A stretch of DNA of 64,000 bases from Protonemura montana (GCA_947568835.1 OX387604.1:13855076-13919075), one strand, 5' to 3'. Counted from the stretch's first letter, positions 26,739 to 38,744 are shown. Made by a program: numbers and translations. The notes: generated from the letters alone by a model not told the origin.

Positions 26739-27035
26739 CCTCACCTTACCTCACCTAACCTCACCTTACCTCACCTCAACTCACCTCACCTCACATCACC
26801 TCACCTCACCTCACCTCACCTCACCTCACCTCACCTCACCTCACCTCACCTCACCTCACCTCACCTCACCTCACCTCACCTCACCTCACCTCACCTCACC
26901 TCACCTCACCTCACCTCACCTCACCTCACCTCACCACACCTCACCTCACCTCACCTCACCTCACCTCACCTCACCTCACCTCACCTCACCTCACCTCACC
27001 TCACCTCACCTCACCTCACCTCACCTCACCTCACC
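26739..27035 (+). repeat. CCTCA array 12
   Basis: Third copy of arrays 8 and 10. Confidence 0.95.
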
Positions 27036-27133
27036 TTACCACCCCTCCCCTCCCTAACCCCTCCCCTCCCCACCCAACCTCTCCCCACCCCACCTCCCCC
27101 CCTTTCCCACCCCACCCCAGCCTCCCCTCCCCT
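27036..27133 (+). repeat. C-rich module 12 (type A)
   Basis: Like modules 8 and 10 except that the first CCCCACCCCACCC segment reads CCCCTCCCCACCC, as in modules 7, 9 and 11. Confidence 0.93.
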
Positions 27134-27311
27134 AACATAACCTTACCTGACCTGACCTAACCTGACCTAACCTGACCTAACCTAACCTAACCTTACCTAA
27201 CCTTACCTTACATTACCTTACCTTACCTTACCATACCTTACCTTACCTAACCTTACCTAACTTAACCTTACCTAACCTAACCTAACCTAACCTAACGTAA
27301 CCTAACCTAAC
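27134..27311 (+). repeat. Spacer 12: CCTGA/CCTAA - CCTTA - CCTAA
   Basis: Carries the doubled CCTGA marker. Confidence 0.92.
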
Positions 27312-27694
27312 CGAACCTAACCGAACCTAGCCGAACCTAACCGAACCTTACCGAACCTAACCGAACCTAACCGAACCTAACCGAACCCAACCGAACCTAA
27401 CCGAACCTAACCGAACCTAACTGAACCTAACCGAACCTAACTGAACCTAACCGAACCTTACCGAACCTAACCGAACCTAACCGAACGTAACCGAACGTAA
27501 CCGAAACTAACCGAACCTAACCGAACCTAACCGAACCTAACTGAACCTAACCGAACCTAACTGAACCTAACCGATTCTCAGAGAACCTCACCGAACCTCA
27601 CCGAACCTCACAGAACCTCACCGATCCTTACCGTACCTAACCGAACCTAACCGAACCTAACTGAACCTAACCGAACCTAACCGAACCTAACCGA

Positions 27695-27836
27695 ACTTAC
27701 CTAACCTAACCTAACCTAACCTTACCTTACCTTACCTTACCTTACCTTACCTAACCTTACCTTAAATTACCTTACCTTACCTTACTAAACCTTACCTAAC
27801 CTAACCTAACCTAACCTAACGTAACCTAACCTAACC
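27695..27836 (+). repeat. Orphan CCTAA-CCTTA-CCTAA tract
   Basis: Copy of the tract at 21550, with the TTAAATTACC variant. Confidence 0.87.
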
Positions 27837-28783
27837 GAACCTTACCGAACCTAACCGAACCTAACCAAACCTTACCGAACCTAACCTAACCAAACCGAAC
27901 CTAACCTAAAGTAACCTAACCTAACCGAACCTAACCGAACCTAACCGAACCTAACCGAACCTAACCGAACCTAACCGAACCTAACCGAATCTTACCGAAC
28001 CTAACTGAACCTAACCGAACCTAACCGAACCTAACCGAACCTTACCGAACCTAACCGAACGTAACCAAACGTAACCGAACCTAACCGAACCTAACCGAAC
28101 CTAACCGAACCTAACCGAACCTAACCGAACCTAACCGAACCGAACCTAACCGAACCTAACCGAACCTAACCGAACCTTACCGAACATAACCTAACCTAAC
28201 CAAACCGAACCTAACCTAAAGTAACCTAACCTAACCGAACCTAACCGAACCTAACCGAACCTAACCGAACCTAACCGAACCTAACCGAACCTAACCGAAT
28301 CTTACCGAACCTAACTGAACCTAACCGAACCTAACCGAACCTAACCGAACCTTACCTAACCTAACCTAACCTAACCTAACGTAACCTAACCTAACCGAAC
28401 CTAACCGAACCTAACCGAACCTAACCGAACCTTACCGAACCTAACCGAACCTAACCGAACCTAACCGAACCCAACCGAACCTAACCGAACCTAACCGAAC
28501 CTAACTGAACCTAACCGAACCTAACTGAACCTAACCGAACCTTACCGAACCTAACCGAACCTAACCGAACGTAACCGAACGTAACCGAAACTAACCGAAC
28601 CTAACCGAACCTAACCGAACCTAACTGAACCTAACCGAACCTAACTGAACCTAACCGATTCTCAGAGAACCTCACCGAACCTCACCGAACCTCACAGAAC
28701 CTCACCGATCCTTACCGTACCTAACCGAACCTAACCGAACCTAACTGAACCTAACCGAACCTAACCGAACCTAACCGAACCTA

Positions 28784-28919
28784 ACCTAACCTAACCTAAC
28801 CTAACCTTACCTTACCTTACCTTACCTTACCTTACCTAACCTTACCTTAACTTACCTTACCTTACCTTACTAAACCTTACCTAACCTAACCTAACCTAAC
28901 CTAACGTAACCTAACCTAA
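28784..28919 (+). repeat. Orphan CCTAA-CCTTA-CCTAA tract
   Basis: Copy of the tract at 22636. Confidence 0.87.
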
Positions 28920-29239
28920 CCGAACCTAACCGAACCTAACCGAACCTAACCAAACCTTACCGAACCTAACCTAACCAAACCGAACCTAACCTAAAGTAAC
29001 CTAACCTAACCGAACCTAACCGAACCTAACCGAACCTAACCGAACCTAACCGAACCTAACCGAACCTAACCGAATCTTACCGAACCTAACTGAACCTAAC
29101 CGAACCTAACCGAACCTAACCGAACCTTACCGAACCTAACCGAACGTAACCAAACGTAACCGAACCTAACCGAACCTAACCGAACCTAACCGAACCTAAC
29201 CGAACCTAACCGAACCTAACCGAACCGAACCTAACCGAA

Positions 29240-29967
29240 CCTAACCGAACCTAACCGAACCTTACCGAACATAACCGAACCTAACCGAACCTAACCGAAC
29301 CTAACCGAACCTAACCGAACCTAACCGAACCTAACCTAACCTAACCCAACCTAACCGAACCTAACCGAACCTAACCGAACCTAACCGAACCTCACCGAAC
29401 CTCACCGAACCTCACCGAACCTGACCAAACCTCACCGAACATCACCTAACCTCACCGAACCTCACCGAACCTCACCGAACCCCACCGAACCTCACCTAAC
29501 TTAACCGAACCTAACCGAACCTAACCGAACCTAACCGAACCTAACCGAACCTAACCGAACCTAACCGAAAATAACCGACCCGAACATAACCGCACCTAAC
29601 CGAACCTAACCGAACCTAACCGAACCTAACCGAACATAACCGAACCTAACCGAACCTAACCGAACCTAACCGAACCTAACCGAACCTAACCGAACCTAAC
29701 CTAACCTAACCCAACCTAACCGAACCTAACCGAACCTAACCGAACCTAACCGAACCTCAACGAACCTCACCGAACCTCACCGAACCTGACCAAACCTCAC
29801 CGAACATCACCTAACCTCACCGAACCTCACCGAACCTCACCGAACCCCACCGAACCTCACCTAACTTAACCGAACCTAACCGAACCTAACCGAACCTAAC
29901 CGAACCTAACCGAACCTAACCGAACCTAACCGAAAATAACCGACCCGAACATAACCGCACCTAACCG
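29240..29967 (+). repeat. 363-bp direct duplication
   Basis: Two adjacent copies about 363 bp apart, seen by the rare ATAACCGACCCGAAC patch and by the ACCCAACC patch (about 29343 and 29708). The related sequences at 14.6 and 23.2 kb have a single copy. Confidence 0.85.
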
Positions 29968-30904
29968 AACCTAACCGAACCTAACCGAACCTAACCGAAC
30001 ATAACCGAACCTAACCGAACCTAACCGAACCTAACCGAACCTAACCGAACCTAACCGAACCTAACCTAACCTAACCTAACCTAACCGAACCTAACCGAAC
30101 CTAACCGAACCTAACCGAACCTCACCGAACCTCACCGAACCTCACCGAACCTGACCAAACCTCACCGAACATCACCTTACCTCAACGAACCTCACCGAAC
30201 CTCACCGAACCCCACCGAACCTCACCGAACTTAACCGAACCTAACCGAACCTAACCGAACCTAACCGAACCTAACCGAATCTAACCGAACCTAACCGAAC
30301 CTAACCTAACCTAACCTAACCTAACCTAACCTAACCGAACCTAACCGAACCTAAACGGACCTAACCGAACCTAACCGAACCTAACCGAACCTAACCGAAC
30401 CTAACCGAACCTAACCGAACCTAACCGAACCTAACCGAATCTTACCGAACCTAACCGAACCAAACCGAACGTAACCGAACGTAAGCGAACCTAACCGAAC
30501 CTAACCGAACCTAACCGAACCTAACCGAACCTAACCGAACCTAACTGATCCTCACCGAACCTAACCGAACCTAACCGAACCTAACCGAACCTAACCGAAC
30601 CTAACCGAACCTCACCGAACCTCATCGAACCTCACCTAACCTCACCGAACCTCACCGAACCTTAACGAACCTAACCGAACCTAACCGAACCTAACCGAAC
30701 CTAACCGAACCTAACCGAACCTAACCGAACCTAATTGAACCTAACCGAACCTAACCGAACCTAACCGAACCTAACCGAACCTAACCGAACCTAACCGAAC
30801 CTAACCGAACCTAACCGAACCTAACCGAACCTAACCGAACCGAACCGAACAAAACCTAACCTAACCGAACCTAACCGAACCTAACCGAACCTAACCGAAC
30901 CTAA

Positions 30905-31291
30905 CCTCACCTTACCTCACCTAACCTCACCTACCATCACCTCACCTCACCTCACCTCACCTCACCTCACCTCACCTCACCTCACCTCACCTCACCTCAC
31001 CTCACCTCACCTCACCTCACCTCACCTCACCTCACCTCACCTCACCTCACCTCACCTCACCTCACCTCACCTCACCTCACCTCACCTCACCTCACCTCAC
31101 CTCACCTCACCTCACCTCACCTCACCTCACCTCACCTCACCTCACCTCACCTCACCTCACCTCACCTCACCTCACCTCACCTCACCTCAACTCACCACAC
31201 CTCACCTCACCTCACCTCACCTCACCTCACCTCACCTCACCTCACCTCACCTCACCTCACCTCACCTCACCTCACCTCACCTCACCTTACC
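30905..31291 (+). repeat. CCTCA array 13
   Basis: Opening has CCTACCATCACC, unique in the window. The array is longer than its relatives and ends with a doubled CCTTA. Confidence 0.94.
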
Positions 31292-31390
31292 TTACCACCC
31301 CTCCCCTCCCTAACCCCTCCCCACCCCACCCAACCTCTCCCCTCCCCCCCTCCACCCCTTTCCCGCCCCACCCCAGCCTCCCGTCCCCTA
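31292..31390 (+). repeat. C-rich module 13 (type A, last one)
   Basis: Diverged type A with CTCCACCCCTTTCCCGCC and CAGCCTCCCGTCCCC. No type A module occurs to the right of this point. Confidence 0.92.
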
Positions 31391-31590
31391 ACATAACCTA
31401 ACTTTACCTGATTAACCTGACCTAACCTGACCTGACCTAACCTAACCTAACCTTACCTAACCTTACCTTACATTACCTTACCTTACCTTACCTTACCTTA
31501 CCTTACCTTACCTAACCTTACCTAACTTAACCTTACCTAACCTAACCTAACCTAACCTAACCTAACGTAACCTAACCTAACCTAACCTAA
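31391..31590 (+). repeat. Spacer 13: CCTGA/CCTAA - CCTTA - CCTAA
   Basis: Opens AACTTTACCTGATTAACC, a variant seen only here. Confidence 0.91.
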
Positions 31591-32037
31591 CCGAACCTAA
31601 CCGAACCTAACCGAACCTTACCAAACCTAACCGAACCTAACCGAACCTAACCGAACCCAACCGAACCTAACCGAACCTAACCGAACCTAACTGAACCTAA
31701 CCGAACTTAACTGAACCTAACCGAACCTTACCGAACCTAACCGAACCTAACCGAACGTAACCGAACGTAACCGAACCTAACCGAACCTAACCGAACCTAA
31801 CCGAACCTAACCGAACCTAACCAAACCTAACCGAACCTAACCGAACCTAACCGAACCTAACCGAACCTAACCGAACCTAACTGAACCTAACCGAACCTAA
31901 CTGAACCTAACCGATTCTCAGAGAACATCACCGAACCTCACCGAACCTCACAGAACCTCACCGATCCTTACCGTACCTAACCGAACCTAACCGAACCTAA
32001 CTGAACCTAACCGAACCTAACCGAACCTAACCGAACC

Positions 32038-32171
32038 TAACCTAACCTAACCTAACCTAACCTTACCTTACCTTACCTTACCTTACCTTACCTAACCTTA
32101 CCTTACCTTACCTTACCTAACTTAACCTTACCTAACCTAACCTAACCTAACCTAACGTAACCTAACCTAAC
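32038..32171 (+). repeat. Orphan CCTAA-CCTTA-CCTAA tract
   Basis: Ends with CCTAACTTAACC as in true spacers, unlike the TTACTAAACC form of the orphan tracts further left. Confidence 0.87.
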
Positions 32172-33497
32172 CGAACCTAACCGAACCTAACCGAACCTAA
32201 CCAAACCTTACCGAACCTAACCGCTCCAAACCGAACCTAACCTAAAGTAACCTAACCTAACCGAACCTAACCGAACCTAACCGAACCTAACCGAACCTAA
32301 CCGAACCTAACCGAACCTAAACGAATCTTACCGAACCTAACTGAACCTAACCGAACCTAACCGAACCTAACCGAACCTTACCGAACCTAACCGAACGTAA
32401 CCAAACGTAACCGAACCTAACCGAACCTAACCGAACCTAACCGAACCTAACCGAACATAACCAAACGTAACCTAACCTAACCTAACCTAACCTAACCTAA
32501 CCGAACCTAACCGAACCTAACCGAACCTAACCGAACCTAACCGAACCGAACCTAACCGAACCTAACCGAACCTAACCGAACCTAACCGAACCTAACCGAA
32601 CATAACCGAACCTAACCGAACCTAACCGAACCTAACCGAACCTAACCGAACCGAACCTAACCGAACCTAACCTAACCTAACCCAACCTAACCGAACCTAA
32701 CCGAACCTAACAGAACCTAACCGAACCTAACCGAACCTCACCGAACCTCACCGAACCTCACCGAACCTGACCAAACCTCACCGAACCTCACCGAACCTCA
32801 CCGAACCCCACCGAACCTCACCGAACTTAACCGAACCTAACCGAACCTAACCGAACCTAACCGAACCTAACCGAACCTAACCTAACCTAACCTAAACTAA
32901 CCTAACCTAACCGAACCTAACCGAACCTAAACGAACCTAGCCGAACCTAACCAAACCTAACCGAACCTAACCGAACCTAACCGAACCTAACCGAACCTAA
33001 CCGAACCTAACCGAATCTTACTGAACCTAACCGAACCTAACCGAACGTAACCGAACGTAACCGAACCTAACCGAACCTAACCGAACCTAACCGAACCTAA
33101 CCGAACCTAACCGAACCTAACTGATCCTAACCGAACCTAACCGACCCTAACCGAACCTAACCGAACCTAACTGAACCTAACCGAACCTTACCGAACCTAA
33201 CCGAACCTAACCGAACGTAACTGAACGTAACCGAACCTAACCGAACCTAACCGAACCTAACCGAACCTAACCGAACCTAACCGAACCTAACCGAACCTAA
33301 CCGAACCTAACCGAACCTAACCGAACCTAACCGAACCTAACTGAACCTAACCGAACCTAACTGAACCTAACCGATTCTCAGAGAACCTCACCGAACCTCA
33401 CCGAACCTCACAGAACCTCACCGATCCTTACCGTACCTAACCGAACCTAACCGAACCTAACTGAACCTAACCGAACCTAACCGAACCTAACCGAACC

Positions 33498-33636
33498 TAA
33501 CCTAACCTAACCTAACCTAACCTTACCTTACCTTACCTAACCTTACCTTACCTAACCTTACCTTACCTTACCTTACCTTACCTAACTTAACCTTACCTAA
33601 CCTAACCTAACCTAACCTAACGTAACCTAACCTAAC
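33498..33636 (+). repeat. Orphan CCTAA-CCTTA-CCTAA tract
   Basis: Copy of 32038-32171 with one extra pentamer. Confidence 0.87.
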
Positions 33637-34200
33637 CGAACCTAACCGAACCTAACCGAACCTAACCAAACCTTACCGAACCTAACCGCTCCAAACCGAA
33701 CCTAACCTAAAGTAACCTAACCTAACCGAACCTAACCGAACCTAACCGAACCTAACCGAACCTAACCGAACCTAACCGAACCTAACCGAATCTTACCGAA
33801 CCTAACTGAACCTAACCGAACCTAACCGAACCTAACCGAACCTTACCGAACCTAACCGAATGTAACCAAACGTAACCGAACCTAACCGAACCTAACCGAA
33901 CCTAACTGAACCTAACCGAACATAACCAAACGTAACGTAACCTAACCTAACCTAACCTAACCTAACCGAACCTAACCGAACCTAACCGAACCTAACCGAA
34001 CCTAACCGAACCGAACCTAACCGAACCTAACCGAACCTAACCGAACCTAACCGAACCTAACCGAACATAACCGAACCTAACCGAACCTAACCGAACCTAA
34101 CCGAACCTAACCGAACCGAACCTAACCGAACCTAACCTAACCTAACCCAACCTAACCGAACCTAACAGAACCTAACCGAACCTAACCGAACCTAACCGAA

Positions 34201-34460
34201 CCTTACCGAACCTAACCGAACCTAACGGAACCTAACCGAACCTAACCGAACCTAACGGAACCTAACCGAACCTAACCGAATCTTACCGAACCTAACTGAA
34301 CCTAACCGAACCTAACCGAACCTAACCGAACCTTACCGAACCTAACCGAACCTAACGGAACCTAACCGAACCTAACCGAACCTAACGGAACCTAACCGAA
34401 CCTAACCGAATCTTACCGAACCTAACCGAACCAAACCGAACGTAACCGAACGTAAGCGAA
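34201..34460 (+). repeat. 130-bp direct duplication
   Basis: The series CTTACCGAAC, two AACGGAACC variants, TCTTACCGAAC occurs at 34201 and again 130 bp later at 34331. Confidence 0.87.
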
Positions 34461-34660
34461 CCTAACAAAACCTAACCGAACCTAACCGAACCTAACCGAA
34501 CCTAACCGAACCTAACTGATCCTAACCGAACCTAACCGAACCTAACCGAACCTAACCGAACCTAACCGAACCTAATCGAACCTCACCGAACCTCACCGAA
34601 CCTCACCGAACCTCACCGAACCTCACCGAACATTAACGAACCTTACCGAACCTAACCGAA

Positions 34661-34860
34661 CCTTACCTTACCTTACCTTACCTTACCTAACCTTACCTTA
34701 CCTTACCTTACCTTACCTTACCTAACCTAACCTAACCTAACCTAACCTTACCTTACCTTACCTTACCTAACCTTACCTTACCTTACCTTACCTTACCTTA
34801 CCTTACCTAACTTAACCTTACCTAACCTAACCTAACCTAACCTAACGTAACCTAACCTAA
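34661..34860 (+). repeat. CCTTA/CCTAA tract at the domain boundary
   Basis: Two CCTTA runs separated by CCTAA, ending AACGTAACC, with no C-rich module in front. It sits at the change from type A to the other module types. Confidence 0.88.
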
Positions 34861-34910
34861 CCGAACCTAACCGAACCTAACCGAACCTAACCGAACCTAA
34901 CCGAACCTAA
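34861..34910 (+). repeat. CCTAACCGAA 10-mer remnant
   Basis: Only about five units between the CCTTA tract and the next CCTCA array. Confidence 0.9.
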
Positions 34911-35217
34911 CCTCACCACACCTCACCTCACCTCACCTCACCTCACCTCACCTCACCTCACCTCAACTCACCTCACCACACCTCACCTCACCTCACCTCA
35001 CCTCACCTCAACTCACCACACCACACCTCACCTCACCTCACCTCACCTCACCTCACCCCACCTCACCTCACCTCACCTCACCTCACCTCACCTCACCTCA
35101 CCTCACCTCACCTCACCTCACCTCACCTCTCCTCACCTCACCTCACCTCACCTCACCTCACCTCACCTCACCTCACCTCACCTCACCTCACCACACCTCA
35201 CCTCACCTCACCTCACC
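34911..35217 (+). repeat. CCTCA array 14
   Basis: Rich in variants (CCACA, CTCAACTCA, CCCCA, CTCTCC), unlike the purer arrays to the left. Confidence 0.94.
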
Positions 35218-35311
35218 TTACCACCCCTCCCCTCCCCAACTCCTCCCCTCCCCACCCAACCTCTCCCCTCCCCCCCCCCCCCCTCGCCACCCACCCTATC
35301 CTCCACTCCAC
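35218..35311 (+). repeat. C-rich module 14 (first type B)
   Basis: Type B: CCCCAACTCCTCCCC in the first half, a C run, then CTCGCCACCCACCCTATCC and CTCCACTCCACTAACATTACC. It has no CAGCCTCCCC segment. Subtype B is confined to the right domain. Confidence 0.93.
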
Positions 35312-35515
35312 TAACATTACCTAACCTTACCTGACCTAACCTGACCTAACCTGACCTAACCTAACCTAACCTAACCTAACCTAACCTAACCTAACCAAAC
35401 CTTACCTTACCTTACCTTACCTAACCTTACCTTACCTTACCTTACCTTACCTTACCTTACCTAACTTAACCTTACCTAACCTAACCTAACCTAACCTAAC
35501 GTAACCTAACCTAAC
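35312..35515 (+). repeat. Spacer 14: CCTGA/CCTAA - CCTTA - CCTAA
   Basis: Longer CCTAA part than in type A spacers, with ACCAAACCTTACC before the CCTTA run, a variant shared with 47491 and 54003. Confidence 0.92.
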
Positions 35516-36185
35516 CGAACCTAACCGAACCTAACCAAACCTAACCGAACCTTACCGAACCTAACCGAACCTAACCGAACCTAACCGAACCCAACCGAAC
35601 CTGACCGAACCTAACCGAAACTAACCGAACCTAACCGAACCTAACCGAACCTAACCGAACCTAACCGAACCTAACCGAACCTAACCAAACCTAACCGAAC
35701 CTTACCGAACCTAACCGAACCTAACAGAACCTAACCGAACATAACCGTACCTAACCAAACCTAACCGAACCTAACCGAACCTAACCGAACCTAACCGAAC
35801 CTAACCGAACCTAACCGAACCTAACCGAACCTAACCGAACATAACCGAACCTAACCGAACCTAACCGAACCTAACCGAACCTAACCGAACCTAACCGAAC
35901 CTTACCGAACCTAACCGAACCTAACCGAACCTAACCGAACCTACCCGAACCTAACCGAACCCAACCGAACCTAACCGAACCTAACCGAACCTAACCGAAC
36001 CTAACCGAACGTAACCAAACGTAACCGAACCTAACCGAACCTATCCGAACCTAACCGAACCTAACCGAACCTAACCGAACCTAACCGAACCGAACCTAAC
36101 CGAACCTAACCGAACCTAACCGAACCTAACCGGACCTAACCGAACATAACCGAACCGTACCGAACCTAACCGAACCTAACCGAAC
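35516..36185 (+). repeat. CCTAACCGAA 10-mer array 15
   Basis: First array without the palindromic landmark in the right domain. Carries CGTAACCAAACGTAACC and a double CCGAA near 36090. Confidence 0.95.
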
Positions 36186-36316
36186 CTCACCTAACCTCAC
36201 CTCAACTCACCTCACCTCACCTCACCTCACCTCACTTCACCTCACCTCACCTCACCTCACCTCACCTCACCACACCTCACCTCACCTCACCACACCTCAC
36301 CTCACCTCACCTCACC
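36186..36316 (+). repeat. CCTCA array 15
   Basis: Short, with two CCACA variants. Confidence 0.94.
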
Positions 36317-36421
36317 TTACCACCCCTCCCCTCCCCAACCCCACCCCTCCCCACCCAACCTCTCCCCTCCCCCCTCCCCCCCCCCCCCCCCTTCCCCACC
36401 CCACCCCAGCCTCCCCTCCCC
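36317..36421 (+). repeat. C-rich module 15 (type A')
   Basis: Type A': CCCCAACCCCACCCC, a long C run, then CTTCCCCACCCCACC and CAGCCTCCCC, ending AACATAACATAACC. It is followed by one CCTTACCTGACC and then the 10-mer array, with no CCTTA run. Confidence 0.93.
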
Positions 36422-37508
36422 TAACATAACATAACCTTACCTGACCTAACCGAACCTAACCGAACCTAACCGAACCTAACCTCACCTAACCTCACCTAAC
36501 CGAACCTAACCGAACCTAACCGAACCTTACCGAACCTAACCGAACCTAACCGAACCTAACCGAACCTACCCGAACCTAACCGAACCCAACCGAACCTAAC
36601 CGAACCTAACCGAACCTAACCGAACCTAACCGAACCTAACCGAACCTAACCGAACCGAACCGAACCTAACCGAACCTAACCGAACCCAACCGAACCTAAC
36701 CGAACCTAACCGAACCTAACCGAACCTAACCGAACCTAACCGAACCTAACCGAACCTAACCGAACCTAACCGAACCTAACCGAACCTAACCGAACCTAAC
36801 CGAACCTAACCGAACCTAACCGAACCTAACCGAACGTAACCGAACGTAACCGAACCTAACCGAACCTAACCGACCCTAACCGAACCTAACCGAACCTAAC
36901 CGAACCTAACCGAACCTAACCGAACGTAACCGAACGTAACCGAACCTAACCGAACCTAACCAGACCTAACCGAACCTAACCGAACCTAACCGAACCGAAC
37001 CGAACCTAACCGAACCTAACCGAACCTAACCGAACATAACCGAACCTAACCGAACCTAACCAAACCTAACCGAACCTAACCGAACCTAACCGAACCTAAC
37101 CGAACCTAACCGAACCTAACCGAACCTAACCGAACCTAGACGAACCTAACCGAACCTAACCGAACCTAACCGAACCTAACCGAACCAAACCGAACCTAAC
37201 CTAACCTAACCGAACCTAACCGAACCTAAACGAACCTAACCGAACCTAACCGAACCTAACCGAACCTAACCGAACCTAACCGAACCTAACCGAACCTAAC
37301 CGAACCTGACCGAACCTAACCGAACCTAACCGAACGTAACTAAACGTAACCGAACCTAACCGAACCTATCCGAACCTAACCGAACCTAACCGAACCTAAC
37401 CGAACCTAACCGAACCGAACCTAACCGAACCTAACCGAACCTAACCGAACCTAACCGGACCTAACCAAACATAACCGAACCTAACCGAACCTAACCGAAC
37501 CTAACCGA
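36422..37508 (+). repeat. CCTAACCGAA 10-mer array 16
   Basis: Preceded by a 30-bp A' spacer. Two CCTCACCTAA units near 36480, an ACCAGACC variant near 36960, and double CCGAA near 36651 and 37000. Ends with CCGGACC and CCAAACATAACC variants. Confidence 0.94.
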
Positions 37509-37641
37509 ACCTCACCTCACCTCACCTCAACTCACCTCACCTCACCTCACCTCACCTCACCTCACCTCACCTCACCTCACCTCACCTCACCTCACCACAC
37601 CTCACCTCACCTCACCACACCTCACCTCACCTCACCTCACC
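37509..37641 (+). repeat. CCTCA array 16
   Basis: Similar to array 15 with two CCACA variants at matching places. Confidence 0.94.
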
Positions 37642-37741
37642 TTACCACCCCTCCCCTCCCCAACCCCACCCCTCCCCGCCCAACCTCTCCCCTCCCCCCT
37701 CCCCACCCCCCTCCCCCACCCCACCCCAGCCTCCCCTCCCC
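37642..37741 (+). repeat. C-rich module 16 (type A')
   Basis: As module 15 but with CCCCGCCCAACC and the C run interrupted by CCCCACCCCC. Confidence 0.93.
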
Positions 37742-38089
37742 TAACATAACATAACCTTACCTGACCTAACCGAACCTAACCGAACCTAACCGAACCTAAC
37801 CGAACCTAACCGAACCTAACCGAACCTAACCGAACCTTACCGAACCTAACCGAACCTAACCGAACCTAACCGAACCTACCCGAACCTAACCGAACCCAAC
37901 CGAACCTAACCGAACCTAACCGAACCTAACCGAACCTAACCGAACCTAACCGAACCTAACCGAACCGAACCGAACCTAACCGAACCTAACCAAACCCAAC
38001 CGAACCTAACCGAACCTAACCGAACCTAACCGAACCTAACCGAACCTAACCGAACCTAACCGAATCTAAACGAACCTAACCTCACCACA
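37742..38089 (+). repeat. CCTAACCGAA 10-mer array 17
   Basis: Short array between two A' modules, copied at about 40402-40748. Confidence 0.94.
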
Positions 38090-38111
38090 CCTCACCTCAC
38101 CTCACCTCACC
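38090..38111 (+). repeat. CCTCA remnant
   Basis: Only four or five pentamers including CCACA, the smallest CCTCA block in front of a C-rich module. Confidence 0.9.
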
Positions 38112-38200
38112 TTACCACCCCTCCCCTCCCCAACCCCACCCCTCCCAACCCAACCTCTCCCCCCCCCCCTTCCCCACCCCACCCCAGCCTCCCCTCCCCT
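38112..38200 (+). repeat. C-rich module 17 (short type A')
   Basis: About 90 bp. The CTCCCCTCC segment before the C run is missing, and CCCCACCCAACC reads CCCAACCCAACC. Confidence 0.92.
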
Positions 38201-38744
38201 AACATAACATAACCTTACCTGACCTAACCGAACCTAACCGAACCTAACCGAACCTAACCTCACCTAACCTCACCTAACCTCACCTAACCTCACCTAACCT
38301 CACCTAACCTCACCTTACCTCACCTCAACTCACCTCACCTCACCTCACCTCAGCTCACCTCACCTCACCTCACCTCACCTCACCTCACCTCACCTCACCT
38401 CACCTCACCTCACCTCACCTCACCTCACCTCACCTCACCTCACCTCACCTCACCTCACCTCACCTCACCTCACCTCACCTCACCTCACCTCACCTCACCT
38501 CACCTCACCTCACCTCACCTCACCTCACCTTACCTCACCTCACCTCAACACACCTCACCACACCTCACCTCACCTCACCTCACCTCACCTCACCTCACCC
38601 CACCTCACCTCACCTCACCTCACCTCACCTAACCTCACCTCACCTCACCTTACCTCACCTCACCTCACCTCACCTCACCTCACCTCACCTCACCTCACCT
38701 CACCTCACCTCACCTCACCACACCTCACCTCACCTCACCTCACC
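38201..38744 (+). repeat. CCTCACCTAA alternation, then CCTCA array 17
   Basis: A 25-bp A' spacer and about three 10-mer units lead into a run of CCTCACCTAA units (about 38259-38310), then CCTCA with variants CAGCTCACC, CTTACC, CTCAACACACC and CCCCA. Confidence 0.92.

Larger units (their letters stand above)
27312..30904 (+). repeat. CCTAACCGAA 10-mer array 13
   Basis: Copy of array 11 at about +6147 bp, with landmarks at 27575 and 28659, a 310-bp repeat (27891/28201), and orphan tracts at 27695-27836 and 28784-28919. It differs by an extra 363-bp tandem copy (CCGAAAATAACC patch at 29569 and 29932) and lacks the 80-bp duplication of array 11. Confidence 0.95.
13621..31050 (+). repeat. Nested direct duplications of 2.5, 6.15 and 8.6 kb
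   Basis: 16.26-18.76 kb repeats at 18.76-21.27 kb (offset about 2505). 13.62-18.7 kb repeats from 22.20 kb (offset 8580, rising to 8655 after the 80-bp duplication at 23.8 kb). 18.76-24.9 kb repeats at 24.9-31.0 kb (offset about 6150). Modules, landmarks and lineage markers agree. Confidence 0.86.
31591..34660 (+). repeat. CCTAACCGAA 10-mer array 14
   Basis: Holds the last two palindromic landmarks (31915 and 33375), 1460 bp apart, inside a direct duplication of about 1.0 kb (31721-32735 versus 33181-34190). Shared rare patch AACCGCTCCAAACC at about 32219 and 33684. A 130-bp tandem duplication follows at 34201/34331. Confidence 0.94.
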
